Assembly (NCBI GenBank): GCA_016711045.1
Contig: JADJTT010000002.1
Span: 620,001-684,000 of the forward strand
From: Saprospirales bacterium
GTDB lineage: Bacteria; Bacteroidota; Bacteroidia; Chitinophagales; Saprospiraceae
Direction of reading: 5' to 3'
DNA: 64,000 nucleotides
Shown: in pieces, positions 1 to 9,545 of the stretch
Position numbering within the stretch: position 1 is the first letter of the stretch
Layout: every line of letters starts with the position of its first letter
Program-made: the position numbers and the translations under genes
The notes under the pieces: model-generated
Told to the model about the DNA's origin: nothing
Database searches by the model: none
Seen by the model: only the letters and a program-made list of their open reading frames with translations

Positions 1-1221
1 GGCCAAGGGAGTCATCTCGATCGGATAATCGATGACATAAGTGGGCTGAATCAGGTGGCGCTCCACCGTCTCTCCAAATATCTCATCGATCATCTTGCCC
101 CGCCCCCAATTGTCCTCTGTCTCAATGTGCAATTCTTTGCAAAACTGGCGCAATTGGGCTTCGTCCATAGCAGCGACATCCTTTCCCGTATATTTCTGGA
201 TACCCCCCAGGATGGATATCCGCTCGTAAGGACCTGCAAAATTGATGACATGGTCGCCAAACTGTACTTCGGTAGCGCCATCCAATACGGCTTTAGCCAC
301 ATACTCCAGGCATTCTTCCACCATAGCCATCATCCAATGGTAGTCTTTGTAGGCCACATAGATCTCCATAGAGGTAAATTCCGGGTTGTGGGTCCGGTCC
401 ATACCCTCATTTCGAAACATTTTCCCGATCTCGTAAACCCCGTCAAATCCACCGACGATCAATCGCTTGAGGTAGAGTTCATTGGCGATACGCAAATAGA
501 GTGGCATATCGAGCGTATTGTGGTGGGTTTCGAACGGACGTGCCGCTGCCCCGCCATGAATAGGCTGCAGGATAGGGGTTTCCACCTCCAGCCAGCCCTG
601 GTTGTCGAAATAGCGCCGCATGGCAGCCAGTAGCTTACTCCGCTTGATGAAAATATCCTTGTATTGTGGGTTGACCGTGAGGTCGACATACCGCATGCGA
701 TACCGCTGTTCGGGGTCGGTGAACGCATCGAACACATTACCTTCCGCATCCCGCTTTACGATGGGAAGCGGACGGATCGACTTCGACAAAAACACGAACT
801 CTTTCACATGGATGGTCACCTCCCCGGTGCGTGTCCGAAAAGCGAAGCCTTTTACCCCCACAAAATCGCCTAAGTCCAGCAACTTTTTAATAACGACATC
901 AAACAGGGTGGTATCTTCTCCCGGGCAGATTTCTTCCCGGCGCAGGTAGAGCTGAATCCGGCCGCTGCTATCCTGAATATTCATAAACAAAGCCTTTCCG
1001 GCTTCGCGCGATGCCATGACCCGGCCTGCAAGGGATACTTCCTGATAATTCAGTCCTTGTTTCTTTCCATCCTCCAACACTTCTTCTTCAAAATTGGCGG
1101 CGATATCCGCGGCAAAAGCCGTTACGTCAAATTGCTCCGGCGGGTAAGGATCGATACCCAAATCGCGAATTTTTTGCAGATTTTCCCGCCGTACGATCTC
1201 CTGTTCACTGAGTTGCTGCAT
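1..1221 (-). CDS. lysS: Lysyl-tRNA synthetase, class II (3' end outside window)
   Basis: Charges tRNA-Lys with lysine in the cytoplasm. The frame is open from the ATG at 1221 to base 1, giving 407 codons; the family is usually about 500, so roughly the last 100 residues, including class II motif 3, lie outside the window. Visible: an N-terminal OB-fold anticodon-binding region (residues ~60-165, with GRVMASREAGKALF), motif 1 around VETPILQPIHGGAAARPF, and motif 2 FRNEGMDRTHNPEF (~267-281). It is transcribed divergently from the giant adhesin gene, and a textbook Bacteroidota promoter lies just upstream. Nothing unusual in the visible part. Confidence 0.96.
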   Translation of the reverse strand, partial: MQQLSEQEIVRRENLQKIRDLGIDPYPPEQFDVTAFAADIAANFEEEVLEDGKKQGLNYQEVSLAGRVMASREAGKALFMNIQDSSGRIQLYLRREEICPGEDTTLFDVVIKKLLDLGDFVGVKGFAFRTRTGEVTIHVKEFVFLSKSIRPLPIVKRDAEGNVFDAFTDPEQRYRMRYVDLTVNPQYKDIFIKRSKLLAAMRRYFDNQGWLEVETPILQPIHGGAAARPFETHHNTLDMPLYLRIANELYLKRLIVGGFDGVYEIGKMFRNEGMDRTHNPEFTSMEIYVAYKDYHWMMAMVEECLEYVAKAVLDGATEVQFGDHVINFAGPYERISILGGIQKYTGKDVAAMDEAQLRQFCKELHIETEDNWGRGKMIDEIFGETVERHLIQPTYVIDYPIEMTPLA

Positions 1222-1242
1222 AGTTTGCTTTTTGTCAATGTG

Positions 1243-1273
1243 CAAAAATAGTAAGTAGCTAGTCAAAAACAAA
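1243..1273 (-). promoter_or_regulatory. Primary-sigma promoter of lysS
   Basis: Reading on the minus strand, TTTG (1273-1270), exactly 19 nt, then TATTTTTG (1250-1243) match the Bacteroidota consensus TTTG-N19-TAnnTTTG. The predicted transcript start is about 10 nt after the -7 box, leaving a short leader before the lysS ATG at 1221. Confidence 0.75.
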
Positions 1274-1275
1274 TT

Positions 1276-1304
1276 AATAAGTTAGGTGCGGCCACCTACT
1301 TATT
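1276..1304. promoter_or_regulatory. Imperfect palindrome between lysS and the adhesin gene
   Basis: AATAAGTTAGGTG (1276-1288), a 4-nt loop, then CACCTACTTATT (1293-1304): a 12-bp inverted repeat with one bulged T. It sits directly upstream of the lysS -33 box and 83 bp before the adhesin start, so it could be an operator acting on one or both divergent genes. No regulator is known; the function is inference. Confidence 0.3.
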
Positions 1305-1386
1305 GTTACCCCTTTGTTTCGATTCGCCGACCTTTCTGGTTAATTTTACCGAGAATTCAAATTTTCCCCACAAGACAACAACAGCT

Positions 1387-4300
1387 ATGAGAGGAATGCA
1401 TTTTCCCCTATGGGCATTTTTTCTGTGCTTCTACACATTCTCCTATGCACAACCTGCCGGATTGGTAGTCAACGAAGTATCTCAGGGCTCTTCTGCCATC
1501 CGCGAATGGGCGGAACTCGTGGTTGTTGGCCCACCCTGCTCCACCGTAGACATCCGGGGCTGGATACTCGATGACAACAACGGGGTATTCGTCGACTGTA
1601 CAGGCCCAAATTCCGGTGCGCTTCCTGGCACAGGCATTGCGCCTGGGCACGTGCGATTTAAATTCGACCCCATCTGGCAGGACGTACCGGTGGGCACCAT
1701 CATTCTGGTATACGCCTGGGATCCGGCAGATCCGGGTGCACAGGCGGAAATCGGTCCGCTGACTGTCGATTACACTGATTCCAACTGCGATTTCCTGCGG
1801 GTAGTTCCCCTCAACGCTTCCAATACACATATGGAGATGGATGGAACTATTCCTGCCGGCGCCAGTTCTGGATGTTGCCCCAACGGGTCAAACGGCATTC
1901 CTACCTACACAGGTGCAATATATACGCCATTGAATAACCAGGCATTTAGCGGGATGACCGGAAAATTGGGCCTGCGTAATGAAGGGGATGGTTTCCAGAC
2001 CCGCGATGCCAGCGCCAATTTCTTTCACGGGTTTTCATACGGAACCACAGCTGTTTCCGGCTGCACCCCGCAACCCCAATTTGACGGAGGGCCGGATGGC
2101 ATCCATTTCGCCGCTTCGGGTGGCAATATGACTTATCAGTTTCGAAATACGGTCAGTGACGATTACAGTAATGTTTCCAATTTTGGAAGCTTCTCCGCCA
2201 GCAGCACGCAATCGCCGGGGCAACCCAACAACTGCGACAATGCCAAGTGGATCGGTTCGCTTCGTCGTCCGCCGGAAAGCATTTTTGAAACGGTGAATGC
2301 CGCCTGCGTGCCCAACCCTGCCGCCATTTCGCAATCGTTGTGCGTGGGGCAAACGATTACACTCACTCTTCCCAATACCAACTCCTGCACGTCCAACTCT
2401 TATGGCTGGACGTTCAATGGCAGCGGAGGAATCAGTATACAAGGGAATACCAATTCACCCAGCATCAATATCACCGCCCTTAGCGCCGGCACGGTGAATG
2501 TGGTGGTTACAGCCACGATCAGCAACAGTTTGCTCTACACCCAGGGCGGTTGCTCGGGGCCTCAATTTCCGGAATCACTCTCGTATACGTTTCCCATAAA
2601 TATCACCCCAGGCCCTACGGCCAATCCCACGTCCATTAGTGCCTGCAACCAGGGCAACGGGCAAGCTGTATTCAACCTGACCAGCGTAAATAGCATCGTC
2701 AACGGCAATACAGGCAACCCGGTTTCCTGGTTTCTGAATGCGGCAGGTACTATACCCGTGCCCAATCCTTCTGCGTATACGTCCGGGCCGGGAACAGTAT
2801 ATGCCGTGGTTACCTCCGGCCCCTGCTCTTCCAGCCCGGTAGCCGTCACCCTGATCGTGTTGCCTGTACCCGTAGCCTTCCCCGCGTCGCTGGCCGGATG
2901 TAATCAAGGCAACGGGCAAGGCGCCTATAACCTGACTACCCTGAATAGCCTCATCAACGGCAACAGCGGCCAAACCGTAAATTTTTGGATCAACGCCAAC
3001 GCCACGGTTCCGATCCCCACCCCTTCTAATTACATCGGCGGACCGGGGGTGGTGTATGCGACCGTCACCAACGGCACCTGCACCTCCACGCCTGTGGCCA
3101 TCACCTTAACCGTGGTGCCTACTCCCACCACGGGAAATACGTTTATCACCGTCAATCCCACTATTGCCTGCGGCACGACTACCGTGACCGTGACTTTTTT
3201 CTTTCCCAGCAATAATCTTTATAATATCACCCTGCTCTATGGCGCTCTGACTTTCAACGGCCAAAACCTGGGTACGGGAGCCTCGGCCAATTTTACCATC
3301 AGTCAAACCACCCCGTTCATCCTCACTTCGGTCACGCTGGCGCAAAACAACCTCTGTACGGTCAATTTCTCCAACCCACCCGTACTGATAGTCACCATTA
3401 TCGACCCGCCGAATCTGGCCGTTACCGGAGATACCCTGATCTGTACGGGGGAATCGATCAACCTGAATACCGTCGTGACAGATCTGAACAATCCGCCAGG
3501 CACTATTCCGATCACCTTTCATACTGCCTTGCCGCCCACTGCAGGCAATCAGATCAACTCGCTGGTTTCTCCTGCAGTAACGACCACCTATTATGCTTTC
3601 GCCAATGGCGGAACCAACTGCCAGCAAATCCTTGCCGTCACCATCGTGGTAAGTCCGGGTGGTACGCCTAACCTGGGCAGTACGACCGTTTGCAGCGACG
3701 ATCCACCTTTGAACCTGAGTATCCTGCTGGATCCTGATTTTCCGTCAGGTACCTGGAGTGGCCCGGGGGTAACCGGGAATACGTTTGATCCGATGGGGCT
3801 TTCGGACGTGCAAACCCTGACCTTTACGCCTTCGAGTTGCGGCAGTCCCAACTCTACGACGATAACCATCCTGCAGGCAGGAACCCCTGTGCTGGGCATG
3901 GATACGTTGTGCCAGACCGATCCACCAATCGATTTGGTGCCCTTTCAGGACCCCAACTTCCCGGATGGCGAATGGGATGGCCCGGGTGTAACCGGCACGA
4001 CATTCGACCCGGCCGGACAGAGCGGTATCGTGCCACTGGTATTTACACCCATCGGGTTCTGTGCCATTCCAGGGATAGCAGATATGCTCGTCAATGAACC
4101 TGATTTGCCCGTTTTGGGTTCCGATATTTTGTGCAGCAATGCGTCTCCGCTAGACCTCACGACCCTTCAAGACCCCAACTTTCCTGTAGGTGTTTGGTCG
4201 GGGCCAGGAGTTATGAATACCCTGTTCGATCCCTCCCTGTTTTCCGCCGATACATTGGTCACGCTGACCTTTACGCCTACCGCATACTGTACGGCTGCCG

Positions 4301-7300
4301 GCACCACTACGGTGCAGGTCCAGGCGCTTGTGGCGCCCGACCTGGGTACGGCGACTCTCTGCGACTCAGACCCTTTATTGGATCTGACCACGCTGGAAGA
4401 CCCCAATTTCCCTGGCGGGATATGGGATGGCCCCGGGGTGAGTGGGACCACTTTTAATCCGGCCGGGCAGGCAGGAAATATAACCTTGAGCTATACCGTA
4501 TCCGGATTTTGCGTGGATACTGCGTTCACCGCCTTGGTCGTAGTCCCCTCCGGCACACCCGTCTTGGGGGATGCCGCCATTTGCGAAATCGAAGGTTTTT
4601 TTGACCTTACCCTCCTGCAGGACCCGCTCTACCCGAGCGGAAACTGGTCAGGTCCGGGAGTCACCGGTTCGACGTTTGACCCCGCCGGCCAAAGCGGCGA
4701 CGTAGTACTGACCTTCACCCCGGCGGGCTCCTGCGCCAATTCAGCCAACACCACCATTAACGTGACGGAAGGCGGACAGCCCGTACTAGGCAATGCCACG
4801 CTTTGTGAATCGGATCCGATTTTAGACCTGACTACCCTGCAAGACCCCAATTATCCGGACGGCCTCTGGACAGGAGCGGGGGTGATGGGCCAGGCGTTCA
4901 ATCCAGGTGGGTTGAGCGGCACCATTCCCCTCACCTTTACCCCCAACGACACCTGCTCGCTGGCTGCCAATACGTTTGTGGTCGTATTAAACCCGCCGGT
5001 GACCGCCAATTTAACCGAAGTATGCGATCCGGCAAATACCTTCTATACGATCAGCTTTGACATTGTGGGCGGCGTGCCGGGGACTTATACCATAGACGGC
5101 GTCCCCGTTGGCAGCTCTTTCCAATCAGGCCCTATCAATACAGGCGCCCCCTACACATTTGAGCTGGATGACGCCAATGGATGTGGTCCCCTGCTACTCA
5201 CCGGCGTCGTTTTTTGCGATTGCTTTACCAGTTCGGGAAGTATGGACACGGGCGCCGGGCCCTTCCAGGTCTGTGAAGGAGATTCGTTTGATGCATCGCC
5301 CTATTTCAACAACGACGCCATGCTGGACGGCAACGATTTGCTCCAATATGTGCTGCATGACAATTCGGGAAATGTGTTGGGGACGATACTGGCCATCAAC
5401 AATACAGGGTTGTTTGATTACCCGACCAACGGGTCGCCTTTCCAGTCCTATTACATATCCATCATTGCCGGCAACGACGATGGTACGGGCAATGTGGACC
5501 TCACTGATCCATGTCTGTCCGTAGCCCCAGGGGTGGAAGTAATATTCCTGGAGTTGGGAGTAACCTACGGTCCGGATGCATCGCTTTGTGCAACTGAATG
5601 CTTCGATTGGAATGTCTCGTTTACCGGCATTCCGCCATTTACTATGGAATACCAATTGGTTGCCGGCGTTACCAATCTTTTGGGATCGCTGACTATTTAC
5701 CAGGCAGATTCGACCCTGGTTTTTTGCCCGGCCGATTACGGGTTGAGTGCGGGGACGATTGAATTTCAGCCCCTGAATATTTCCGATTTACTGTGTACGG
5801 AATCGGCAGCAGGCTTGCCGCCTACTGTGGTAACCGTATTGCCACAGGCATTCAGCCTGATCGATCCCACCCTTTGCCCGGGAGAAGAGTTGCTGGTGAA
5901 TAACGTAGTATATAACGAGACAAACCCAACCGGGACAGAAATCATTTCCAACGGAAGCTTCAACGGATGCGATAGTATCATCACGGTGGCCCTCAGCTAT
6001 TTTCCCGTTTCACAAAGCAATATTACGGCAACCCTATGCGATGGGGAGAGCCTGACTGTCAACGGAACGGCGTACGATGCGAGCAATCCTTCCGGGATGG
6101 AAGTTCTCGCAGGGGGCAGCGCCAATGGCTGCGACTCGACCATCACCGTGGATCTGAGTTTTTATCCTCCAGCTGTATTTACCCTGATGCAGGAATTTTG
6201 CGAAGGGGAAAGTATTTTGGTAAATGGGACCGTTTACGACCAGAACAACCCATCGGGTACCGAGGTGATCCCCAATGGAAATTACCTCAGTTGCGATTCG
6301 ACGATAAACGTGGCGCTTGGTTTCATTCCCCCAGCGATGGGTAGTTTCAACGCCACCCTTTGTGAAGGGGAAAGTATCCTGATCAATGGCACTATGTATG
6401 ATCAGAACAATCCCTCCGGCATGGAAGTATTTCCCGGTGGAAGTTTTACCGGATGCGACTCTATCCTGGAAGTCAGCCTGAGTTTTGCACCTAATTCCTT
6501 TTTCGAATATGGCACTATACTTTGTCCCGGCGAATCTGTGGTGATCAATGGCGCCACTTACGACCAAAGCAATCCTGCAGGCACCGAAGTCCTTAGCGGT
6601 GGAAATTATCTTGGGTGCGATTCTACCATAAACGTGTCGCTGAGTTTCTTCCCACCGGCGATGGGAAGTATAAACCCCATCCTGTGCGAGGGGGAAAGCA
6701 TTGTCATCAACGGTACTGTTTATGACCAGAACAATCCTTCCGGCACAGAAATATTCCCCAACGGAAGCTATACCGGCTGTGACTCCACGTTGCAGGTTGA
6801 AGTGAGTTTTGCCCCCAATTCCTTTTTGGAGTTCAGCGCCAACTTGTGTCCGGGTGAATCCCTGGTATTCAATGGAGTCACCTACGACCAGAATAACCCA
6901 ACCGGCACCGAAGTCATTGCCGGAGGTAATTTTCTGGGCTGCGACTCTACCATAACCGTGGCGCTTAATTTCTTCCCACCAGCGATAGGCACTTTGGCAG
7001 AAGTGCTTTGTGCAGAAGATTTTCTGGTCATCAACAGTACGGTCTACGATGCGAACAACCCATCGGGCACGGAGGTCTTCCCAGGAGGCAGTACAAACGG
7101 ATGCGACTCGACGTTGACCATTACCCTGAGTTTCCTGAACCCGATTGAATTTCAACTGATCGACACCCTTTCTTCCGGCGATTTTATCGTAGTGAATGGG
7201 ACGGTTTATAATGAAAGTAATCCTTCCGGCACCGAGGTATTGATCAATAGCAGTTATCAGGGATGCGACTCGACGGTGATCATTCAACTTTTCTTTGAAA

Positions 7301-8082
7301 ATTTTGAAGCGCTGTTTACGACTATTGCGCCAAGTTGCTATGGGTTTCAGGATGGGCAATTGTTGATCGACGCGATCAGCGGGGGTAAGCCCCCCTACTC
7401 TATTTCCCTGGACGGGATCTTCTTTGAGCCCATCGACGCATATCCCTTTATATGGAGCGACCTGTCAGCCGGCGCCTACCAGCTGACCATTGAGGATAGC
7501 AACGGGGATCAATATTTCATCAATGTGGTGATTCCTTCAAAAGCCCAACCCATATTGGATGTGGGTCCTGACCTTCAGCTAGCCTTGGGAGAAAGCATCG
7601 ATTTAGAGGCCTCCGCCAATTTCCCCATTGCGCAGATCACCTGGCAGCCAGGCACGTACCTGGATTGTGACACCTGCATTTTTGTCGTATTACAACAACC
7701 TCAGGAGAATATCACCTACACGGTGACGGCCCTGGATGCGGATGGATGTCCGATTACGGATATCCTGGCCATTCAGGTGCAGAAGCCCCGGAGCATTTTT
7801 GTACCCAACGTATTTTCACCCAATGCGGACGGTATAAACGACTTGTTCATGATCTTCGCCGGACGGGAAGTATTACAGATACGGGAATTTCAGGTATACA
7901 ACCGCTGGGGAAGCAAGCTTTACCAGGCCAGCAATTTCCAGCCCAATGATCCGGCGTATGGTTGGGACGGCTATTACCGCAGCAAGTTGATGGATTTGGG
8001 CGTATACGTATTCTATATCGAAGTAGAATTTCTCGATGGAGAAATAGAGATTGTAAAAGGAGATGTGACGCTGGTGCGGTAG
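1387..8082 (+). CDS. Giant multi-repeat adhesin with T9SS type-B (gliding-associated) C-terminal domain
   Basis: Predicted cell-surface or secreted protein of 2,231 residues. ATG 1387 is chosen because it gives a clean signal peptide (hydrophobic run LWAFFLCFYTF, cleavage near SYA-Q); the frame is open 84 bp further upstream to an ATG at 1303. Order of modules: lamin-tail-like domain (~25-150, LVVNEVSQGSS...), Ig-like stretch, two ~87-residue CNQGNGQ repeats (~408-578), six ~74-residue repeats with DPNFPxGxWxGPGV (~757-1204), nine ~53-residue repeats with CxGESxxINGTVYDQNNPSG and GCDST (~1490-1970), a SprB-like unit (APSCYGFQDGQ, ~1975), and a C-terminal CHU_C-type domain (FVPNVFSPNADGINDLF, ~2136-2231). 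This C-terminus is the known type-B T9SS sorting signal. The ligand is unknown. Confidence 0.9.
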   Translation: MRGMHFPLWAFFLCFYTFSYAQPAGLVVNEVSQGSSAIREWAELVVVGPPCSTVDIRGWILDDNNGVFVDCTGPNSGALPGTGIAPGHVRFKFDPIWQDVPVGTIILVYAWDPADPGAQAEIGPLTVDYTDSNCDFLRVVPLNASNTHMEMDGTIPAGASSGCCPNGSNGIPTYTGAIYTPLNNQAFSGMTGKLGLRNEGDGFQTRDASANFFHGFSYGTTAVSGCTPQPQFDGGPDGIHFAASGGNMTYQFRNTVSDDYSNVSNFGSFSASSTQSPGQPNNCDNAKWIGSLRRPPESIFETVNAACVPNPAAISQSLCVGQTITLTLPNTNSCTSNSYGWTFNGSGGISIQGNTNSPSINITALSAGTVNVVVTATISNSLLYTQGGCSGPQFPESLSYTFPINITPGPTANPTSISACNQGNGQAVFNLTSVNSIVNGNTGNPVSWFLNAAGTIPVPNPSAYTSGPGTVYAVVTSGPCSSSPVAVTLIVLPVPVAFPASLAGCNQGNGQGAYNLTTLNSLINGNSGQTVNFWINANATVPIPTPSNYIGGPGVVYATVTNGTCTSTPVAITLTVVPTPTTGNTFITVNPTIACGTTTVTVTFFFPSNNLYNITLLYGALTFNGQNLGTGASANFTISQTTPFILTSVTLAQNNLCTVNFSNPPVLIVTIIDPPNLAVTGDTLICTGESINLNTVVTDLNNPPGTIPITFHTALPPTAGNQINSLVSPAVTTTYYAFANGGTNCQQILAVTIVVSPGGTPNLGSTTVCSDDPPLNLSILLDPDFPSGTWSGPGVTGNTFDPMGLSDVQTLTFTPSSCGSPNSTTITILQAGTPVLGMDTLCQTDPPIDLVPFQDPNFPDGEWDGPGVTGTTFDPAGQSGIVPLVFTPIGFCAIPGIADMLVNEPDLPVLGSDILCSNASPLDLTTLQDPNFPVGVWSGPGVMNTLFDPSLFSADTLVTLTFTPTAYCTAAGTTTVQVQALVAPDLGTATLCDSDPLLDLTTLEDPNFPGGIWDGPGVSGTTFNPAGQAGNITLSYTVSGFCVDTAFTALVVVPSGTPVLGDAAICEIEGFFDLTLLQDPLYPSGNWSGPGVTGSTFDPAGQSGDVVLTFTPAGSCANSANTTINVTEGGQPVLGNATLCESDPILDLTTLQDPNYPDGLWTGAGVMGQAFNPGGLSGTIPLTFTPNDTCSLAANTFVVVLNPPVTANLTEVCDPANTFYTISFDIVGGVPGTYTIDGVPVGSSFQSGPINTGAPYTFELDDANGCGPLLLTGVVFCDCFTSSGSMDTGAGPFQVCEGDSFDASPYFNNDAMLDGNDLLQYVLHDNSGNVLGTILAINNTGLFDYPTNGSPFQSYYISIIAGNDDGTGNVDLTDPCLSVAPGVEVIFLELGVTYGPDASLCATECFDWNVSFTGIPPFTMEYQLVAGVTNLLGSLTIYQADSTLVFCPADYGLSAGTIEFQPLNISDLLCTESAAGLPPTVVTVLPQAFSLIDPTLCPGEELLVNNVVYNETNPTGTEIISNGSFNGCDSIITVALSYFPVSQSNITATLCDGESLTVNGTAYDASNPSGMEVLAGGSANGCDSTITVDLSFYPPAVFTLMQEFCEGESILVNGTVYDQNNPSGTEVIPNGNYLSCDSTINVALGFIPPAMGSFNATLCEGESILINGTMYDQNNPSGMEVFPGGSFTGCDSILEVSLSFAPNSFFEYGTILCPGESVVINGATYDQSNPAGTEVLSGGNYLGCDSTINVSLSFFPPAMGSINPILCEGESIVINGTVYDQNNPSGTEIFPNGSYTGCDSTLQVEVSFAPNSFLEFSANLCPGESLVFNGVTYDQNNPTGTEVIAGGNFLGCDSTITVALNFFPPAIGTLAEVLCAEDFLVINSTVYDANNPSGTEVFPGGSTNGCDSTLTITLSFLNPIEFQLIDTLSSGDFIVVNGTVYNESNPSGTEVLINSSYQGCDSTVIIQLFFENFEALFTTIAPSCYGFQDGQLLIDAISGGKPPYSISLDGIFFEPIDAYPFIWSDLSAGAYQLTIEDSNGDQYFINVVIPSKAQPILDVGPDLQLALGESIDLEASANFPIAQITWQPGTYLDCDTCIFVVLQQPQENITYTVTALDADGCPITDILAIQVQKPRSIFVPNVFSPNADGINDLFMIFAGREVLQIREFQVYNRWGSKLYQASNFQPNDPAYGWDGYYRSKLMDLGVYVFYIEVEFLDGEIEIVKGDVTLVR
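3658..5000 (+). repeat. Six in-frame ~74-residue repeats in the adhesin
   Basis: Six tandem protein modules share the pattern PVLG...LC..DPxLDLTTLQDPNFPxG then WxGPGVxGxxFDPAGQSG and LTFTP. They are diverged at the nucleotide level, so recent slippage is unlikely. Part of the adhesin coding sequence. Confidence 0.85.
5857..7300 (+). repeat. Nine in-frame ~53-residue repeats with two-unit periodicity
   Basis: Nine modules each carry LCxGESxxING, YDQxNPSGTE and GCDSTI. The linkers between modules 3 to 8 alternate between a PPAMGS type and an APNSF type, so the array looks built by duplication of a two-module block. Part of the adhesin coding sequence. Confidence 0.85.
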
Positions 8083-8158
8083 CGGGATGATTATTCCCGT
8101 TCAGCACTTCAATTTTCCCGTTCGGTCATTCTTAATTGGTGAAGGGGATTACCCTTGC

Positions 8159-8275
8159 CATATTTGTGTCTTCGATAAGACTTCTACAACCAAATGAAAA
8201 TTAATGGGATTGGATGCTTACTCCAATCCGGGGGTAACTGGACAAGGCGCTTCGTGAGAAGCGCCTTTCTTTTTG
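8159..8275 (+). ncRNA. Candidate small RNA: promoter-like box, hairpins, terminator
   Basis: A CATATTTG box (8159-8166, one mismatch to TAnnTTTG) is followed by three perfect hairpins with no gene: GTCTT/AAGAC (8168-8181), GGATTGGA/TCCAATCC with a 7-nt loop (8207-8229), and a 10-bp stem plus T run (8244-8275). The last is a clear intrinsic terminator. This may be an independent ~100-nt transcript, or only the structured 3' UTR of the adhesin gene. The first hairpin lies very close to the expected transcript start, which weakens the promoter call. Confidence 0.35.
8244..8275 (+). terminator. Intrinsic terminator
   Basis: AAGGCGCTTC-GTGA-GAAGCGCCTT, a perfect 10-bp stem with a tetraloop, followed by TCTTTTT. 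It ends the adhesin transcript and/or the candidate small RNA and separates them from the pseudouridine synthase gene. Confidence 0.85.
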
Positions 8276-8302
8276 TACTTTTGGCTTGTGTTATATCAAC
8301 CT

Positions 8303-8965
8303 ATGCCATCGGTACCCATCCTATACGAGTCCTCCCACCTATTGGCCATCAACAAACCTAATGGGTTGGTGGTAGAGCGCGACCCCCATGGGTATCCTTC
8401 TGTGGAGGAATGGGCGGTACAATACCTGTCTGCCACTTCCAAAAAACCGTACGTGGGAATTGTACACCGGTTGGACCGACCCGTAAGCGGGGTGCTACTG
8501 ATCGCAAAGAAAAAAAACGCACTGCGGGAACTCAACCGGCAGTTTGAGGCAAGGAGTGTGGAGAAGATCTACCTTGCGATGGTAGAAAATCCTCCCGCGG
8601 AGTCTTCCGGTATGTTAGCGCATTGGGTTGGGAAGGATCAAAAAGAAAAACGGGCAATGGTTCAGCCTGCCAATTCTCCTGGCGCCTTCCTCTGTCAGTT
8701 GGATTACCAGGTTCAAAAAACCTTACCCAATGGCCATACCCTTCTGGAGGTTCGCCCTCACACCGGCAAGTTTCACCAGATCCGCATACAACTGGCCACA
8801 ATGGGATGCCCTATCGTGGGGGATGAAAAGTATGGTGCGAGGAGTGCTTATATGCCCGATGGTATTGCCTTGCACGCCTGGAAGCTAAGCTTTACCGATC
8901 CGCTTTCGGGGGATCGGTTGTGGGTGGAAGCGCCTTCACCAATAATAGTCACCCGGTCACATTAA
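8303..8965 (+). CDS. RluA-family 23S/tRNA pseudouridine synthase
   Basis: Isomerises specific uridines in rRNA or tRNA to pseudouridine. The 220-residue protein has the RluA catalytic motif HRLDRPVSG with Asp58 as predicted nucleophile, plus the supporting LAINKPNGLVV and RPHTGKFHQIRIQL motifs. No S4 domain is present, as in short RluA/TruC-like members. An upstream TTG at 8273 is in frame but falls in the terminator T run, so ATG 8303 is preferred. The exact target uridine cannot be assigned from sequence alone. Confidence 0.88.
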   Translation: MPSVPILYESSHLLAINKPNGLVVERDPHGYPSVEEWAVQYLSATSKKPYVGIVHRLDRPVSGVLLIAKKKNALRELNRQFEARSVEKIYLAMVENPPAESSGMLAHWVGKDQKEKRAMVQPANSPGAFLCQLDYQVQKTLPNGHTLLEVRPHTGKFHQIRIQLATMGCPIVGDEKYGARSAYMPDGIALHAWKLSFTDPLSGDRLWVEAPSPIIVTRSH

Positions 8966-8987
8966 ATTCGCAGTCAAAATCCTGTAT

Positions 8988-9386
8988 ATGCAACGCCTGC
9001 CATTTATATACGTTACAGATAGCCCATTGGGAGGACGTGGAGTCTTTACCCTGAATGACATCCCTGCGGATTCCCTGATCGAGATCTGCCCGGTCATTAT
9101 TTTGTCGGAGTATGACCTGACTCAAATCCATCAAACGGATCTGCACGATTACTATTTCCTTTGGGGGGAGGAGCAAAATCAATGTGCGATCGCTCTGGGG
9201 TACGGCTCCCTTTACAACCACTCCTATCATCCCAATGCCCGGTATTTGCTCGATTACGACCGAAACACCATCGACATTTACACCATCCGGGAAATAGAAG
9301 ATGGGGAAGAGATTACGATCAATTACAATGGGGATCCGGACGATCCGTCGCCGGTTTGGTTTCATCAACCTAACTACAAACGCTAA
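8988..9386 (+). CDS. SET-domain protein (putative lysine methyltransferase)
   Basis: A compact 132-residue protein that is almost all SET domain: GGRGVF (15-20), NHSYHPNA (77-84) and EEITINY (107-113) are the S-adenosylmethionine-binding and catalytic signatures. SET domains methylate protein lysines; bacterial members are common but their substrates are mostly unknown. It starts 22 bp after the pseudouridine synthase and may be cotranscribed with it. The post-SET cysteine cluster is absent. Confidence 0.82.
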   Translation: MQRLPFIYVTDSPLGGRGVFTLNDIPADSLIEICPVIILSEYDLTQIHQTDLHDYYFLWGEEQNQCAIALGYGSLYNHSYHPNARYLLDYDRNTIDIYTIREIEDGEEITINYNGDPDDPSPVWFHQPNYKR

Positions 9387-9404
9387 ATATTTCCACCTTT
9401 TCAC

Positions 9405-9412
9405 TACCTTTG
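9405..9412 (+). promoter_or_regulatory. -7 box of the aldolase promoter
   Basis: TACCTTTG matches TAnnTTTG. No good TTTG is seen 19 nt upstream. If used, the leader is about 125 nt long and contains the 19-bp palindrome at 9465-9507. Confidence 0.45.
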
Positions 9413-9464
9413 CGGAGCAAATTTTTCAAGCCCTGACCAGGATAATACCAGATTGATCGTATTG

Positions 9465-9507
9465 TATTATAAACATTCGCGACCTACTGTCGCGAATGTT
9501 TATAATA
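9465..9507. repeat. Long perfect palindrome, copy 1 (19-bp arms)
   Basis: Arms 9465-9483 and 9489-9507 are exact reverse complements around a 5-nt loop. The outer part is AT-rich (TTATAAACA) and the inner core GC-rich (TTCGCGAC). It lies 39 bp before the aldolase ATG. It could be a bidirectional terminator for the SET gene, a leader hairpin, or a member of the palindrome family also seen at 43397-43449 and 52739-52795. Confidence 0.8.
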
Positions 9508-9545
9508 ACACTTATCCTGATTTAATTAGCATAATTCATTTTACC

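Noticed and set aside
6034..7359. 441-codon open frame on the minus strand opposite the adhesin repeats
   Set aside because: It lies wholly within the adhesin gene and reflects the periodic codon pattern of its repeats; composition is not that of a known protein.
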